Source: Acidimicrobiia bacterium | Lineage (GTDB): Bacteria > Actinomycetota > Acidimicrobiia > Acidimicrobiales > Poriferisodalaceae | Direction of reading: 5' to 3' | Length of the DNA: 64,000 nucleotides | Assembly: GCA_022826045.1 (NCBI GenBank) | Contig: JAJDVQ010000058.1 | Coordinates: 1-64,000 of the forward strand | Shown here: positions 26,865 to 36,890 of the stretch, in pieces | Layout of the letters: every line of letters starts with the position of its first letter | Position numbering within the stretch: the first letter of the stretch is position 1 | Made by a program: the position numbers and the translations under genes | Notes under the pieces: generated by a model | The model's database searches: none | Told to the model about the DNA's origin: nothing | What the model saw: only the letters and a program-made list of their open reading frames with translations

Positions 26865-29255
26865 CTAGGAGCCCAGCGCGTCAGACAGTTCCTCGGGCGT
26901 CATCAGCACGTCGCGAGCCTTGGAGCCCTGCGACGGGCCCACCACGCCCCGCTGCTCGAGCAAGTCCATCAGCCGTCCGGCGCGGGCGAAGCCGACCTTC
27001 AGCTTGCGCTGCAGCATGGAGGTCGAGCCGAGCTGGGTCTCCACCACGATGGCCATTGCCTGACGCAACAGCTCGTCGTCATCGGCATCGCCGGTGGTGC
27101 CGCCCGGCAGGATGCTGGTGCTGTCTGACTCGCCGCTGCCATCGACGCCTTCGACGTAGCTGACGTCAGGCGCCTGGCGGCGCCAGTGGGCGACCACATG
27201 CGCAATCTCGGACTCGCTCACCCAGCTTCCCTGAATGCGCCGCGGCGTGCTGGAGTTCGCCGACAGCAGCAGCATGTCGCCCTGGCCCACCAGCCGTTCG
27301 GCGCCGGGCTGGTCCAGGATGACCCGGCTGTCGGCCAGGCTGGACACGGCGAATGCCAGCCGGCTGGGGATGTTGGCCTTGATCACCCCGGTGATGACAT
27401 TCACGCTCGGGCGCTGGGTGGCAACGACGAGGTGGACGCCGACGGCACGGGCCATCTGAGCCAGACGCGTGATGGACTCTTCGACATCGCGGGCGGCCAC
27501 CATCATGAGGTCGTTCAGCTCGTCGACCACCACGACGATGAACGGCATCGACTCGTGAGGCTGGTCGTGGCCGAGCAGCTCGCTCTCGTCGCTGTGCAGT
27601 GCCCCGTCGAGCACAGCCGCGTTGTACCCGGTGATGTCCCGGAAGCCGGCCTCGGACAGCACGTCGTAGCGGCGTTCCATCTCCTTGACCGCCCAGGAGA
27701 GGGCATTGGCCGCTTTGCGCGGGTCGGTGACCACTGCGGTCAGCAGGTGCGGCAGGCCGTCGTACTGGCCGAGCTCGACACGCTTGGGGTCGACGAGGAT
27801 CATCCGCACCTCATCGGGCCTGGACCTCATCAGCAGCGACGAGATGATCGAGTTGATGCACGACGACTTGCCTGCGCCGGTCGCGCCGGCGATCAGCACG
27901 TGGGGCATCGTGGCCAGGTTGAGCATCACCTCACGGCCCGAGATGTCCTTGCCCATCGCCACCTCGAGCGGGTGCATCGCATCGGCCGCCGCCTTCGACG
28001 CCAGGATGTCGCCGAGGGCCACGAGATGGCGGTCGCTGTTGGGGACCTCCACGCCGATCGCCGATCGCCCCGGGATCGGCGCCAGGATGCGGACGTCGGC
28101 GGCCGCCATGGCATACGCGATGTCCTTGTGCAGCGCAGTGACGCGCGACACCTTCACGCCCGACCCCAGCTTGAGCTCGTAGCGGGTCACGGTCGGGCCG
28201 GGCTCCCAGCCGGTCACCTGGGTTTCCACGCCATGGTTCGCGAGAGCCTCCACCAGCGCCGTCGCCCTCGCCGAGAGCTGCGCCCGGTCGAACTGCTGTG
28301 TGCCGCTGCGCCTCAGCACCGACTTGGGCGGCAGCTTCCAGCGAGGTCGCTGAGTTCCGCCCCCCGCAGCGCGAGCGGGCGGCACCGGTACCGGCACGAC
28401 CTCGCCGCCGGGCGGCTCGATGAACTTCGGTGGCGAGGGCTCGGACTCGGCACCCTCCATCTCGGCAGTTGCGGGGTCGAGCCCCGGAACCTGACCTGGT
28501 TCCAACTCTGACGGAGTGCCGTCTGGCACGTCGCCGGCTTCGCCGGTTTCGGGGTCGTAGTGCTCAGCACTGAAGGAGGGCGGCTCAGGGTCGTCGCCGA
28601 CACGCTGCAGGCTGCGCGCCCCTCGTGACAGCTGCCCGCCCAGCGTGCGGCCCAACGCCGACAGGCCGGTCCACATCCAGCGCAAGAGCTGACCAAGCCC
28701 GATGTTGGCGACGACCATCACGGCGAAGAGCATGACGAGCAGCAGCACTGCCCACGTCGCCGGGTCGTCGATCAGGCGCCGCAGCGGCTCGGCCACCGCG
28801 GCACCCAGCACTCCCCCGCTGCCGCGCAGGTCGTCCAGCGATCCGAATCCGTCGGCGGAGCCGGACAGGTGAGCCGCCGCGGCGAAGGAGACAGTCAGCA
28901 CGCTCAACCCGAATGCGGAGCGGCCGCTGCGTTCCGACCGGCTCAGGCGTGCAAGCGCCACGCCGATCCAGATGAGCAGGATCGGCACGACATAGCGGAA
29001 GACACCGAGCAGCACGGCCAGCGCGGCATCGAGCAGCCGCCCGACAACGCCGGCACGGTCGCCCAGCAGGCCCAGTGCGCAGATGATCGCGAGCGCGAAC
29101 AGGGCCAGCGCAACAAGCTCCCGGGATCTGCCGTCGAGGGCGTTGCGCACGACCAGCCCGACTGCGCTGCGGGACCCGTCGGCTGTCTTGGATTTCGACG
29201 CGCCCTGCGAGGAGGCGCTCGGAGGATCGTCGTTCCCGTTGCCGCTGGGACTCAC
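26865..29255 (-). CDS. ftsK: DNA translocase FtsK/SpoIIIE
   Basis: A 796-residue septal DNA pump that moves chromosome ends at division. The N-terminal part has about four or five membrane segments (residues ~45-200), then a Pro/Glu-rich linker to ~310. The motor follows, with Walker A AGATGAGKSS near residue 460 and Walker B region IVVVVDELNDLM. The C-terminal winged-helix gamma domain (from ~730, with RKLKVGFARAGRLMDLLEQ) would read KOPS-like DNA. I chose the GTG at 29255, with TACTCT 7 nt upstream; a GTG one codon earlier is equivalent. Confidence 0.95.
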   Translation of the reverse strand: MSPSGNGNDDPPSASSQGASKSKTADGSRSAVGLVVRNALDGRSRELVALALFALAIICALGLLGDRAGVVGRLLDAALAVLLGVFRYVVPILLIWIGVALARLSRSERSGRSAFGLSVLTVSFAAAAHLSGSADGFGSLDDLRGSGGVLGAAVAEPLRRLIDDPATWAVLLLVMLFAVMVVANIGLGQLLRWMWTGLSALGRTLGGQLSRGARSLQRVGDDPEPPSFSAEHYDPETGEAGDVPDGTPSELEPGQVPGLDPATAEMEGAESEPSPPKFIEPPGGEVVPVPVPPARAAGGGTQRPRWKLPPKSVLRRSGTQQFDRAQLSARATALVEALANHGVETQVTGWEPGPTVTRYELKLGSGVKVSRVTALHKDIAYAMAAADVRILAPIPGRSAIGVEVPNSDRHLVALGDILASKAAADAMHPLEVAMGKDISGREVMLNLATMPHVLIAGATGAGKSSCINSIISSLLMRSRPDEVRMILVDPKRVELGQYDGLPHLLTAVVTDPRKAANALSWAVKEMERRYDVLSEAGFRDITGYNAAVLDGALHSDESELLGHDQPHESMPFIVVVVDELNDLMMVAARDVEESITRLAQMARAVGVHLVVATQRPSVNVITGVIKANIPSRLAFAVSSLADSRVILDQPGAERLVGQGDMLLLSANSSTPRRIQGSWVSESEIAHVVAHWRRQAPDVSYVEGVDGSGESDSTSILPGGTTGDADDDELLRQAMAIVVETQLGSTSMLQRKLKVGFARAGRLMDLLEQRGVVGPSQGSKARDVLMTPEELSDALGS

Positions 29256-29262
29256 CACAGCG

Positions 29263-29268
29263 AGAGTA
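29263..29268 (-). promoter_or_regulatory. -10 hexamer of ftsK
   Basis: TACTCT on the minus strand, 7 nt before the GTG at 29255. Confidence 0.4.
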
Positions 29269-29312
29269 CCGAGGCCCCGCTGGGCTGTCGGAGATCCCTC
29301 ATCTCAGGGTGC

Positions 29313-30080
29313 TCAGGTGTCCTCTGGCGCGGCGTCGACCGGGCGCGGCTCGTCGACGGCCTGCTCGCGCTGGGCCTGCTCGCGCGCAGCAGTCGCATTG
29401 CGGTACTGGTTGCGGGCTGTCTGCAGGGCGACGATCACGAACATGGCCACGGTGAAGGGGATCGAGTAACGGTTGACGAACCTGATGACCGCACCGAGCG
29501 GGCCCGCGAACAGGTCGGCAACCCACCACACCAGCGCCAGGCGGGTGAAGGTGCCAGCGAGGTTCACCAGCACGAAGAGCAATTGACGCATCCGCGCAAT
29601 CCCCGAGAGCAAGCACATCGGGTAGCCGGGGATGGCGAACAACAGCAGCCAGCCTGCCCGCGGGAACCAGCGCTCCAGCCAGTCCATGGTGCGGATGACG
29701 CGGCTGCGAGGTCCGAATTCCGAGGCCAGATAGGCCTTGGCGTTGGGGCCGTAGTCGTAGCCGAGCCGGTACAGGAACGGATCGGTGATGAACAGGCGGG
29801 TCAGCCCGATGGCCATGAATGCCCACAGCGGGGCCTGATGGGCCACGCCGAGCAGGATGGGATCGGTGGCGTTGAGCGAGAGCAGCAGCAGCGGCGCCCG
29901 CGCAATGAGGGCTGCGAAGAAGATCTGCCCGACATAAGCCGCCAGGGCGAAGCCCACCGGCACCACGGCCAGCAGCTGCATCCGCCGTCGGTCCGCATCG
30001 GTGATCACCGGACCCGACAATGGCCCCTCGGCAGCGGCGCCTCCATCCGCCGTTGATTCGTCCCCGCCGTCGTCAGCCAC
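29313..30080 (-). CDS. VTT/DedA-like membrane protein
   Basis: A ~255-residue membrane protein. After an acidic N-terminus come segments with LLAVVPVGFALAAYVGQIFF, the conserved-looking ARAPLLLLSLNA, a loop with YDYGPNAKAYL, and WLLLFAIPGYPMCLLSGIARM. The P-G-x-x-M-x-x-x-x-G pattern resembles the re-entrant motif of VTT (SNARE-associated/DedA) proteins, which handle lipids or membrane homeostasis. I infer this family; it is not certain. The GTG at 30080 has TAGCCT 8 nt upstream. It is divergent from the acyl-CoA ligase gene, and ftsK starts 55 bp downstream of its stop on the same strand. Confidence 0.7.
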   Translation of the reverse strand: MADDGGDESTADGGAAAEGPLSGPVITDADRRRMQLLAVVPVGFALAAYVGQIFFAALIARAPLLLLSLNATDPILLGVAHQAPLWAFMAIGLTRLFITDPFLYRLGYDYGPNAKAYLASEFGPRSRVIRTMDWLERWFPRAGWLLLFAIPGYPMCLLSGIARMRQLLFVLVNLAGTFTRLALVWWVADLFAGPLGAVIRFVNRYSIPFTVAMFVIVALQTARNQYRNATAAREQAQREQAVDEPRPVDAAPEDT

Positions 30081-30088
30081 CGCGGCCG

Positions 30089-30094
30089 AGGCTA
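30089..30094 (-). promoter_or_regulatory. -10 hexamer of the VTT-like gene
   Basis: TAGCCT on the minus strand, 8 nt before the GTG at 30080. Confidence 0.4.
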
Positions 30095-30167
30095 CGCACC
30101 GGCGCACCCCTGGCGCCGGTGTTCGAATGCACCGGCACACCCTTTCGAGGCGGCGGCCCATGCCCTC

Positions 30168-30173
30168 TAGCCT
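30168..30173 (+). promoter_or_regulatory. -10 hexamer of the acyl-CoA ligase gene
   Basis: TAGCCT, 8 nt before the ATG at 30182. Confidence 0.45.
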
Positions 30174-30181
30174 GCGGCGTC

Positions 30182-31807
<1,626 letters not shown>

Positions 31808-31814
31808 CGTCGAC

Positions 31815-32519
31815 GTGAGCAGTCCGTTCCAATCCGAGTCTGATGCGAGCGGTCCATACCGCTCCGAACCGCGCCTGCTGGTGTGGCTCGCCCTGCGCTT
31901 GAAGGGCCTGGGCGAGATCGACGACGTCGCTGCGATCCACGGGCTCGAGCGCGACGACACCGAATGGCTGCTGGCAGAGCTGGACGCTGCCGGCCACTGC
32001 ATGTTCCGCGAGGTCGGCGGAGTGCCGAAGTTCATCCTGACGCCGACCGGCCGCGACGACGGCGAGACCGCGCTGGCCGCGGAACTGGATGCGGCCGGTG
32101 CGCGCGACGCGGTCACAGCGGCCTACGGGGAATTCCTGGCGCTGAACCCCAAGATGCTCCAGCTGTGCACCGACTGGCAGGTACTGCCCGAAGATCACCC
32201 GGCTGCCGCAGATACGGGACCTGGCGACGGCGGGCGTCTGAACGACCACAACGACCCCGGCTACGACGCTGCGATCATCGAGCGACTCGAGGTGTTGCAC
32301 GGCGAGCTCGGCGGGGTGCTCGACCAACTCTGCGGGGTTATGGCTCGCTACGACAACTACGCGCCCAGATTCGCCGCGGCGCTCAGCCGGCTGCAGGCCG
32401 GCGATCTGGACTACCTCACCAAGCCGATGATCCCCAGCTATCACACGGTGTGGTTCGAGCTGCACGAGGATCTGCTTGCCACCCTCGGCATCAACCGCGC
32501 CGACGAAGGCAGCGTCTGA
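31815..32519 (+). CDS. Small winged-helix-like regulator candidate
   Basis: A 234-residue soluble protein starting at a GTG 7 nt after the ligase stop, so probably cotranscribed. Residues ~20-75 (LLVWLALRLKGLGEIDDVAAIHGLERDDTEWLL and on) look like a winged-helix DNA-binding unit. The rest is helical and ends in PMIPSYHTVWFELHEDLLATLGI. Actinobacterial relatives are commonly labelled transcriptional regulators; I cannot confirm DNA binding. It may regulate or modulate the acyl-CoA ligase. Confidence 0.6.
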   Translation: MSSPFQSESDASGPYRSEPRLLVWLALRLKGLGEIDDVAAIHGLERDDTEWLLAELDAAGHCMFREVGGVPKFILTPTGRDDGETALAAELDAAGARDAVTAAYGEFLALNPKMLQLCTDWQVLPEDHPAAADTGPGDGGRLNDHNDPGYDAAIIERLEVLHGELGGVLDQLCGVMARYDNYAPRFAAALSRLQAGDLDYLTKPMIPSYHTVWFELHEDLLATLGINRADEGSV

Positions 32520-32565
32520 AGCAGTCGTCGCTTCGGCATTCAGAAAAATCAAGACCAGCGTGATC

Positions 32566-32668
32566 AGGGCGCGGCAGTAGTCTCGACGCCATGAGCGCGC
32601 GATTCGGGCCGCTCGACCTCGCAGCAGGCGGCATCACCGACGCTCGACGCCATGAGCGCGCGATTCGG
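32566..32668 (+). repeat. 61-bp tandem duplication at the start of the dapA copy
   Basis: A 26-bp segment containing the start codon occurs twice, at 32582-32607 and 32643-32668, a 61-bp shift. The first copy keeps the -10 TAGTCT (32578-32583) and an ATG at 32591, but that ATG is out of frame with dapA because 61 is not a multiple of 3. The 20 bp at 32566-32585 are identical to those at 36866-36885 upstream of the intact dapA. Confidence 0.85.
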
Positions 32669-33305
32669 ACGTGTGGTTCCGGCGATGATCACGCCCTTCG
32701 CGGACGATGGATCGCTGGACGTAAACGCTGGGGTGACACTGGCACGCTGGCTCGTCGGCGAGGGCACCGAGGGCCTCGTGATCACCGGTACGACCGGTGA
32801 AGCCCCCACTATCATCGGCGAGGAGGACTGGGAGTTCTGGCGCGCCGTGGCGGAGGCCGTCACTGTGCCGGTCGTGGCCGGAACCACCACCAATGACACT
32901 GCTCACTCGGTGAGCCAAACCCGCAAGGCCGCCGAACTGGGCGTCGACGGCGTCCTCGCCGTCACGCCGTACTGCAACCGGCCCTCCCAAGCCGGCATCG
33001 CAGCGCACTTCGCCGCCGTTGCCGAGTCCACCGACCTGCCGATCGTCATGTACGACATCCCGGTGCGCACGGGGCGCAAGATCAACACGCCCACGCTGCT
33101 GGAGCTGGCGCAGATCCCCAACATCGTGGCAGTGAAGGACGCCGCCGGGAACCCAGGCGAGACCGCGAAGGCCATCGCCGAGGCACCGGACGGCTTCGAG
33201 GTGTACAGCGGTGACGACAGCTGCACGCTGCCGCTGCTGGCGGTCGGCGCAGTGGGCGTGATCAGCGTGGCGGCGCACTGGAGCATCACCGAGCACCTGG
33301 ACTGA
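32652..33305 (+). pseudogene. dapA: Truncated duplicate of dapA
   Basis: A 217-residue frame about 90% identical to the intact DapA at 36891-37775. Homology ends abruptly after SVAAHWSI near 33299, so the last ~80 residues are missing. The Schiff-base Lys (VAVKDAAGN) remains, but the second Tyr of TPYYNRP, equivalent to E. coli Tyr107 of the proton-relay triad, has become Cys (TPYCNRP). The native-looking promoter and first ATG point to an out-of-frame product. Truncation, the lost Tyr and the start duplication together make function unlikely. Confidence 0.85.
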
Positions 33306-33389
33306 ATCGCGGATCGTCGCTTTTGGTACTCCCAGGGTCCGGTGTGAACTCACGTCATGCGCCGGCAACGGATCGCAGTTCGGAAACGA

Positions 33390-34406
33390 TCAGCGAGACG
33401 GGCGGAGTCCTCGAGGAAGTGGCCGGGAATGCACGACGACGAGTTCCTTGTTGGCGCGTGTCAAGCTCGTGTACAGAACGCCCTGCCGACCGACGTTCTG
33501 AGGAAATTCGCCGGGTTCCACCACGACCGCAGCATCGAACTCGAGGCCGCGGGCCTCATCGGGGTGCAGGATCACCACCTCCGCAGCTCCAGACCTCCAG
33601 CTGTGCTGCCACCGGCCGCGTGTCCATTCGCGGTCACGGAACAGGTTGGACAGCGGCCTCGGTGCGAGGGAGATGATTGCCACCATTCCTTCGTGGCGCC
33701 CGGTGAGGTCGATCGCGGCGTCAAAGGCCGCGTCGCTACGACTACTTTCGGCAACTCTCAAAACGGCGGGCTGCGGGCCGTCTTGAAGTGCCTGCTCCCC
33801 GCGTTCCCCACGCGGCAGCAGTTGATTCGCGAAGCGGAGGATTTGACGCGTCGATCGGTAGCTCCGCCCGAGTTCGTGAAACTCCAACTGCCCGGCTTCG
33901 TCGGTCATCTCAATGTCCTCAGCCAACTCCTGCCAAGATGGCTTCGTCCAGTCCGAGCGCCGCTGGTTCATGTCGCCGAACAGCGAGAGCGAACCGCCCG
34001 GCTCGAGCACAGAACCAGTGAGCAAGCGCCATTCCAAGGAGCGAACATCCTGCGCCTCGTCGACGATCAGGTGGTCGACACGCTCGCCGACCGCGCCGGG
34101 ATCGAGCGACGTCGCGATGGTCGCCAGCATCGGCAGGTAGCGGGCTTGCCCAGCGACCTCACTCCAGCCGGGCAGACTTCGCAGCCATGTCTGCGTCTCG
34201 CTTCCGCCCACCTCGGATGCGTTGGCTCGCTTCATGGCATCCACGACGCGACGAACACGCCGGTCCATGCGGCCGGTGGTCGGGCGATCTGGCATTGACC
34301 TTACGAACTGACTGATCGCCCTGCGCAAAACCCAGTGCGAATCAACCTGCGCGTCGCCGCCGTCAACCTCGACCGAGCCGGCCGCCTCGGCATCATCGGG
34401 TGACAC
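33390..34406 (-). pseudogene. C-terminal fragment of a UvrD/Rep-type helicase
   Basis: About 339 codons matching the back part of a superfamily 1 helicase: motif II as HLIVDEAQDV, motif III-like LFGDMNQRRSDW, motif IV region ELGRSYRSTRQIL, a motif V-like DEARGLEFDAAVVV and motif VI-like YTSLTRANKELVVV. Motif I (the GxGKT ATP loop) and the whole N-terminal domain are absent. Upstream of the GTG at 34406 the frame stays open to 34718, but the sequence is G-rich and of low complexity and reads as nothing. The fragment starts 84 bp after the truncated dapA and is probably a relic. Confidence 0.75.
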
Positions 34407-34491
34407 ACCCGCGCCCCCACCCAAACCGGCCACCGCCGACCGCACCCACCCCAACCAGCCGCCCCCCACAACCCAATAACCGACCAGCCTC

Positions 34492-34782
34492 CTAGATGAA
34501 GGCGGGAGCGGTTGGCTCTGTGGGCACAGCGTCCATGCTGTCGCGGACATCGACGACCCGAAGACCCGCGACTGCGCTGACGTCCTGGATCGCCTGCTGG
34601 ATGGCGTGCCAACGCGTGGGCGCTTCGCGATCGAACTCCACGGTGCGATGTCCGATGCTGGCATCGGTGCAGCCCGCCTCGTAGAGCGCTTCGAGATTGG
34701 CGTCGTCGAGCAGGTCACATCCCTCGGTAACCAGAACGAAGTGGTGCACAGCGTTGCGATTCGTTGAACTTGACTGAGTCAT
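34492..34782 (-). CDS. Small acidic protein, putative antitoxin partner
   Basis: A 96-residue protein with no membrane segment. It has a beta-like NAVHHFVLVTEGCDLL, then DDANLEALYEAGCTDAS, VEFDREAPT and a helical WHAIQQAIQDVSAV. The second half is acidic. Similar small proteins (an L-V-x-E-G-x-D strand, an L-x-A-L-x-E-A-G-C helix, an F-D-R-E-A loop) exist in other bacteria as uncharacterised proteins, as far as I recall. Its ATG overlaps the stop of the basic protein encoded upstream by 4 nt, so the two are coupled. Antitoxin function is inferred only from this layout. Confidence 0.65.
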   Translation of the reverse strand: MTQSSSTNRNAVHHFVLVTEGCDLLDDANLEALYEAGCTDASIGHRTVEFDREAPTRWHAIQQAIQDVSAVAGLRVVDVRDSMDAVPTEPTAPAFI

Positions 34783-35039
34783 GTGCCCTCGCCGATTCGC
34801 TGGCACCGCCTGATGCGCCTCCTCAGTCTACGTGCCTCGTTGCTGCCGCTTCGAGGTGTACCGGAGATCGAGACAGCGCAATCCAAATGCTCGCTCTGCC
34901 CGGCGTGAGGACAGAATGCCCTGCCCCACGCGTGCGATGAACGGCCTGCTGAGCGCTCGACGCGCCAACCCGCGCCACTCATTGCCTTCAAAGCGGCATT
35001 GACATCCTTGTCTGGATGACGTTCCGCTCGAGGTGGCAT
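34779..35039 (-). CDS. Small basic protein, putative toxin partner
   Basis: An 86-residue, strongly basic protein. It begins with HPDKDVNAALKAMSGAGWRV, an N-terminal helix and a GW turn like those of HicA-type dsRBD-fold toxins. Then come GRSSHAWGRAFCPH, with His and Cys residues that could be catalytic or metal-binding, SISGTPRSGSN, and an Arg-rich C-terminal helix (EARRLRRRIRRC). The ATG at 35039 has TACTCT 6 nt upstream. It shares a 4-nt overlap with the acidic small gene downstream. A toxin-antitoxin role is inference; RNA binding would fit the charge. Confidence 0.65.
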   Translation of the reverse strand: MPPRAERHPDKDVNAALKAMSGAGWRVERSAGRSSHAWGRAFCPHAGQSEHLDCAVSISGTPRSGSNEARRLRRRIRRCQRIGEGT

Positions 35040-35045
35040 CGGGCG

Positions 35046-35051
35046 AGAGTA
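35046..35051 (-). promoter_or_regulatory. -10 hexamer of the small two-gene operon
   Basis: TACTCT on the minus strand, 6 nt before the ATG at 35039. Confidence 0.45.
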
Positions 35052-35126
35052 CGAAGACTGGCGCTGCGTATGCGAGTCATTTTTTGTGGCCCATTTTGTC
35101 CGGCGATGACACCTCCTTGCTGTGTC

Positions 35127-36305
35127 CTAGACGACGTTGATGGGGTGGGGCACTGGTTGGTTGAAGAGGTAGCCCTTGCGGTTGTAGGGGACCATTTCGG
35201 GCTGGGTGTTGCTGGCGGCATCGGTGGCTCGGGTCATCAGGGTGTGGCGGCCCGCGGGCGCATCCCAGGTGAATTCGAATCTGGCCCAGCCCAGGCGCGT
35301 CTGTGGACCCACGAGTTGCGCTTCGCGCCACGATTGGCCCGAATCGTCGCTCCATTCCACCGCGGCGATCCTGCCCGCCGGTGAATGCGCGTAGCCGCCA
35401 ATGCGGTGCTCGCCGGCGTCGAGTTCGGCCGGCCACGGCAGCGCGAGCGCGCTCTTGATGGTCTGGGTGGTCGCTACCTTGCCGTCGGCTTGGCCCTCGG
35501 GCGGGTAGGCATCGCCGATCAGCACGTAGGACGTGGTGTTGTTTCGCGCCCACTGCTGATCTGTCGAGACCACGATTTGGCGCAGCCACTTAATGCTTGT
35601 GCTGCCCACCCAGCCCGGGACGAGCGCCCGGAGCGGGTAGCCGTGGTCGCGTGGCAGCGTGGCGCCGTTCATGCCATGCACCAGCAACGTGTCGGGGTCC
35701 ATCGCCTTGGCCACCGGGATCACACGGCGAAAACCCGCCTCGGGTGAGTCGACATCCATGCCGATCAGCATCACGCTGATGGCGTCGCCGCTGATGCCCG
35801 CCGAGCCCAGCACGTCTGCGAGCGGCACGCCGGTCCAGGTCGCATTGCCGACAGCACCGGTGCCCCACTGCGTGCCCTCGGCCGCCTGGCCGTTGACCAG
35901 GTCGAACATGGCCCGGTGGTTCCCGGCGCATTCGAGGTACGCCTCCAGCGTTCGGCTCTCCATGGCGAGCACGTCGTCATAGGACAGCTCAAGCGCCGTG
36001 GGCACGGCGTCGCCGGTGATGCTCAGTGACCAGCCATCGACATCGACATCGAGGCTGACCGAATTGTTGCGCACGAAGAAGAACCGCTCCGGCGTGATCA
36101 GTCCGTCCATGTTCTCGAGACGGGCTTCGAGGCCTGCGGTACCGCGCGCGATGAACGGCGCCGGATCCTTGAACCATGGCGCCGTCCCGACGGCCGGGGC
36201 CGTCGACGCCGGAGTCTCCAGCGGAACCCGTGTGCCCGTGCATGCGGCCAGCACGGCCGATGCCCCGCCCGCCGACAGCAGCCAGAGGAACCGGCGCCGG
36301 CTCAT
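35127..36305 (-). CDS. Sulfite-oxidase-family molybdopterin oxidoreductase
   Basis: A 392-residue exported molybdoenzyme. The N-terminus has a twin-Arg motif (SRRRFLWLL) followed by a lipobox-like LAAC, so it is probably folded before Tat export and may be lipid-anchored. The molybdenum-ligand Cys is in YLECAGNHR. PRDHGYPLRALVPGWVG is the conserved cofactor-pocket segment, and the C-terminal ~120 residues (VEWSDDSGQSW onward) form the Ig-like dimerisation domain. No haem domain is present. Sulfite or another small oxoanion/sulfoxide are possible substrates. Cofactor genes moaC, moaA and moeA lie at the end of the window. Confidence 0.9.
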   Translation of the reverse strand: MSRRRFLWLLSAGGASAVLAACTGTRVPLETPASTAPAVGTAPWFKDPAPFIARGTAGLEARLENMDGLITPERFFFVRNNSVSLDVDVDGWSLSITGDAVPTALELSYDDVLAMESRTLEAYLECAGNHRAMFDLVNGQAAEGTQWGTGAVGNATWTGVPLADVLGSAGISGDAISVMLIGMDVDSPEAGFRRVIPVAKAMDPDTLLVHGMNGATLPRDHGYPLRALVPGWVGSTSIKWLRQIVVSTDQQWARNNTTSYVLIGDAYPPEGQADGKVATTQTIKSALALPWPAELDAGEHRIGGYAHSPAGRIAAVEWSDDSGQSWREAQLVGPQTRLGWARFEFTWDAPAGRHTLMTRATDAASNTQPEMVPYNRKGYLFNQPVPHPINVV

Positions 36306-36376
36306 CCCCCGCTCGTGGGCGAACCCCCACAGCGGTCGACGTCACACGGCCCCGGTCACCATTGGCCCCGCACTGA

Positions 36377-36623
<247 letters not shown>

Positions 36624-36697
36624 GGCGGCGCCACGGCACTTCGCATTGCCGAAACCGCGTTGAATCTCGCTCGCCGCCAGTGTTAGCTTCAATTGAG

Positions 36698-36717
36698 GAA
36701 GTCGCTGCGGCGACTTC
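36698..36717. other. Perfect hairpin between the dapB scar and dapA
   Basis: GAAGTCGC-TGCG-GCGACTTC forms an 8-bp stem with a 4-nt loop. No T-run follows on either strand, so it is not a classic terminator. It might be an operator or an RNA structure. Confidence 0.35.
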
Positions 36718-36852
36718 GAGCAGCGGATCGCCGAGAGCGGGCCGAGTCAGGTTTTTTGGACGACGCTCATCGGCGATCCGCCTGCTCGCGAACCTAGGCA
36801 CTCACGCCTGCAGATGCCCAACGATTTTCCGACGCTGACAACGGCAAAACAA

Positions 36853-36883
36853 TTGCAGGCCGTCGAGGGCGCGGCAGTAGTCT
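36853..36883 (+). promoter_or_regulatory. Promoter of dapA
   Basis: TTGCAG (36853-36858) and TAGTCT (36878-36883) are 19 bp apart, and the -10 lies 7 nt before the ATG at 36891, so the mRNA is probably leaderless. The -10 and its surroundings are duplicated upstream of the truncated dapA copy. Confidence 0.5.
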
Positions 36884-36890
36884 CGGGGAC

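Noticed and set aside
34400-34495. C-rich low-complexity stretch upstream of the helicase fragment.
   Set aside because: Biased composition but no repeat unit, hairpin or motif that supports a feature.
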